Of a stretch of 5,791 bases of DNA, positions 4,871-5,791 are shown in pieces. The stretch lies in the NCBI GenBank assembly GCA_900765125.1, contig CAAFQL010000241.1, forward strand, positions 1-5,791, written 5' to 3'. Position numbers and translations under genes: made by a program. Every line of letters begins with the position of its first letter. Within the stretch, counting starts at the first letter, position 1. Source of the stretch: Oscillospiraceae bacterium. GTDB lineage: Bacteria; Bacillota; Clostridia; Oscillospirales; Ruminococcaceae. The notes under the pieces are model-generated. The model saw only the letters and a program-made list of their open reading frames with translations, ran no database searches and was not told the DNA's origin.

Positions 4871-5791
4871 CTGCTCAGAGCGTACGATAATGTCAACTTC
4901 TCTTCTTTGAACTTGAAGTTTGTTGATATTTGCTTTGGTTGGGATATTTCCAGTACTACCAGTGCAGATCGCTTGTATCAGGCTGAAAGAATGATAGAGA
5001 AGCAGGAATTTGATAAGGCAATTTCCATTTTAGAACAGCTTGTTGCTGAAAAAAATCCGAGGGCTTTTAATATTCTGTCACAAATATATGACCATGTTTA
5101 TCCTTCCAAAGAGAATAAGGATAAATTACCTGATATTAATGAGCGTGGTGCAAAAACTGGAGATGTGTTCAGTTGGATTGAAACTGGAAAAGAATTTCCA
5201 GAAATCAAAAGGCTTCTTCATAAATTGGTGGCCAAAGGAAATAAAACCGCAATGGCATATCTCGGGTATATTTATGATGTTGAAGATGATTTTGAAAACG
5301 CAATTAAATACTTTGAGATGGGTGCAGAGAAGAACAGCATCATTTGTTGTGATTTCTTATTAGGAATTTATAGAGATGATGACTGCGGCAATGCTAATGT
5401 CCCCAAACATTTACGCAATAATGAGAAAGCTATTTACTACGGTAGAAAAGGTGCGTTACTTGGACATGCTGCTATTGCAAATGAGATGGGAAGTATTTAT
5501 TATGACGTAGAAAAAGATATGAATGAGGCTGTTAAATTCTATCGAATGGCAGCTGAGCAAGGAAATATTAACGCTCAGAATAATTTAGCTAGTTGCTATT
5601 ACCATGGACATGGGATTCCACAGGATTATGAAAAAACTTTTGAATGGTATCGCAAAGCTGCTGAGCAAGGGCATGTTGATGCTCAGAACAATTTGGGTGC
5701 TTGCTATCAAAATGGTTATGGCGTTGAACAAGATTATGAAAAGGCATTATTTTGGTGGGATAAAGCGGCAGCCGATGGTCATGAAACGGCA
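4391..5791 (+). CDS. Sel1-repeat protein with the conserved N-terminal module (3' end outside window)
   Basis: The frame is open from ATG 4391 to the last base, 467 residues with no stop, so the gene is truncated only by the window. Residues 1-130 are about 88% identical to the preceding protein, including FNLESVLGYFANGKLVTWL. Residues 131-184 form the shared beta-like stretch (IYLCQGEFEIPLSVKN, GLQNPIVLLR, LNLKFVDICF). Residues 193-222 give a TPR-like hairpin (EKQEFDKAISILEQL). Degenerate repeats follow from about 284 (TAMAYLGYIYD...AIKYFEMGAEKN; AIYYGRKGALLGH), then clear Sel1 repeats at about 359-391, 394-428 and 430-464 (AQNNLASCYYHGHGI, AAEQGHVDAQNNLGACY). Sel1 repeats make alpha-solenoid scaffolds for protein-protein contacts; no enzyme motif is visible. 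GGAGG (4379-4383) lies 7 bases before the ATG. It probably shares a transcript with the upstream paralog, 78 bases away. Confidence 0.93.
   Translation, partial: MAKKIRFPLQMNGTDVRTIEELRGNFNLESVLGYFANGKLVTWLKDRYYDNEAMAVEALSAEDSELNQKLMSILGVSVDEEAEEIDMETIQRRNEKLMLLRQITDDKEIIDNVDFVAFNQDDLLDILDEEAEKIYLCQGEFEIPLSVKNITYIGLQNPIVLLRAYDNVNFSSLNLKFVDICFGWDISSTTSADRLYQAERMIEKQEFDKAISILEQLVAEKNPRAFNILSQIYDHVYPSKENKDKLPDINERGAKTGDVFSWIETGKEFPEIKRLLHKLVAKGNKTAMAYLGYIYDVEDDFENAIKYFEMGAEKNSIICCDFLLGIYRDDDCGNANVPKHLRNNEKAIYYGRKGALLGHAAIANEMGSIYYDVEKDMNEAVKFYRMAAEQGNINAQNNLASCYYHGHGIPQDYEKTFEWYRKAAEQGHVDAQNNLGACYQNGYGVEQDYEKALFWWDKAAADGHETA

Noticed and set aside
4623..5363. Two shorter plus-strand open frames (4623-4910 and 5040-5363)
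   Set aside because: Both lie in another frame inside the Sel1-repeat gene, which is open without a stop from 4391 to the window end and shows real repeats; the alternative translations look random.
5465..5791. DNA-level tandem repeat near the right end
   Set aside because: The periodicity of about 108 bases comes from Sel1 protein repeats (GCTGAGCAAGG...GCTCAGAA words) and is not a CRISPR or separate repeat array; units are contiguous and in frame.

Overview
The window looks like an accessory or genomic-island stretch from a low-GC Firmicute, most likely a gut or rumen Clostridia (Ruminococcus/Lachnospiraceae type). This is inferred from AT-rich intergenic DNA, consensus sigma-A promoters, strong AGGAGG-type ribosome sites, and tandem 'MAKKIRFPLQMNG...' proteins that I associate with such genomes. 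No species can be assigned from the sequence alone. No tRNA, rRNA, CRISPR array or transposase is visible.

Layout. (1) 1-267: the 3' end of a D12/Dam-family adenine DNA methyltransferase, followed by a perfect 13-bp hairpin (303-333). (2) 384-1750: a self-contained transcription unit. It has a near-consensus promoter (TTGCAT-17-TATAAT), a 70-aa charged protein, a 350-aa protein of unknown function joined to it by an ATGA overlap, and a strong hairpin terminator. (3) 1803-2078: a 91-aa protein that lines up without gaps with the N-terminal domain of the two large proteins downstream. Its 3' end overlaps a convergent XRE-type regulator (2044-2382, minus). (4) 2383-2560: a divergent control region with a very good promoter (TTGACA-17-TGnTAAAAT) for a second XRE regulator (2561-2893, plus, GTG start). 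(5) 2921-4312 and 4391 to the window end: two tandem paralogs. They share about 88% of residues over the first 130, weaken over the next 30-50, and then carry different C-termini: an unrecognised domain of about 240 aa in the first and Sel1/TPR-like repeats in the second, which runs off the window.

How it may work together. The second regulator lies 27 bp upstream of the first large paralog with no terminator between, and the two paralogs are 78 bp apart, also with no terminator. The simplest reading is an operon xre - paralog 1 - paralog 2, controlled at the divergent region by one or both HTH proteins. The repeated N-terminal domain occurs three times in this window, once alone and twice fused to different C-termini, so it behaves as a common module carrying variable partners. 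That architecture, two regulators, an orphan methyltransferase and an unknown two-gene operon would suit a mobile or defence-type island. Function is inference only: no catalytic motif was recognised apart from that of the methyltransferase.
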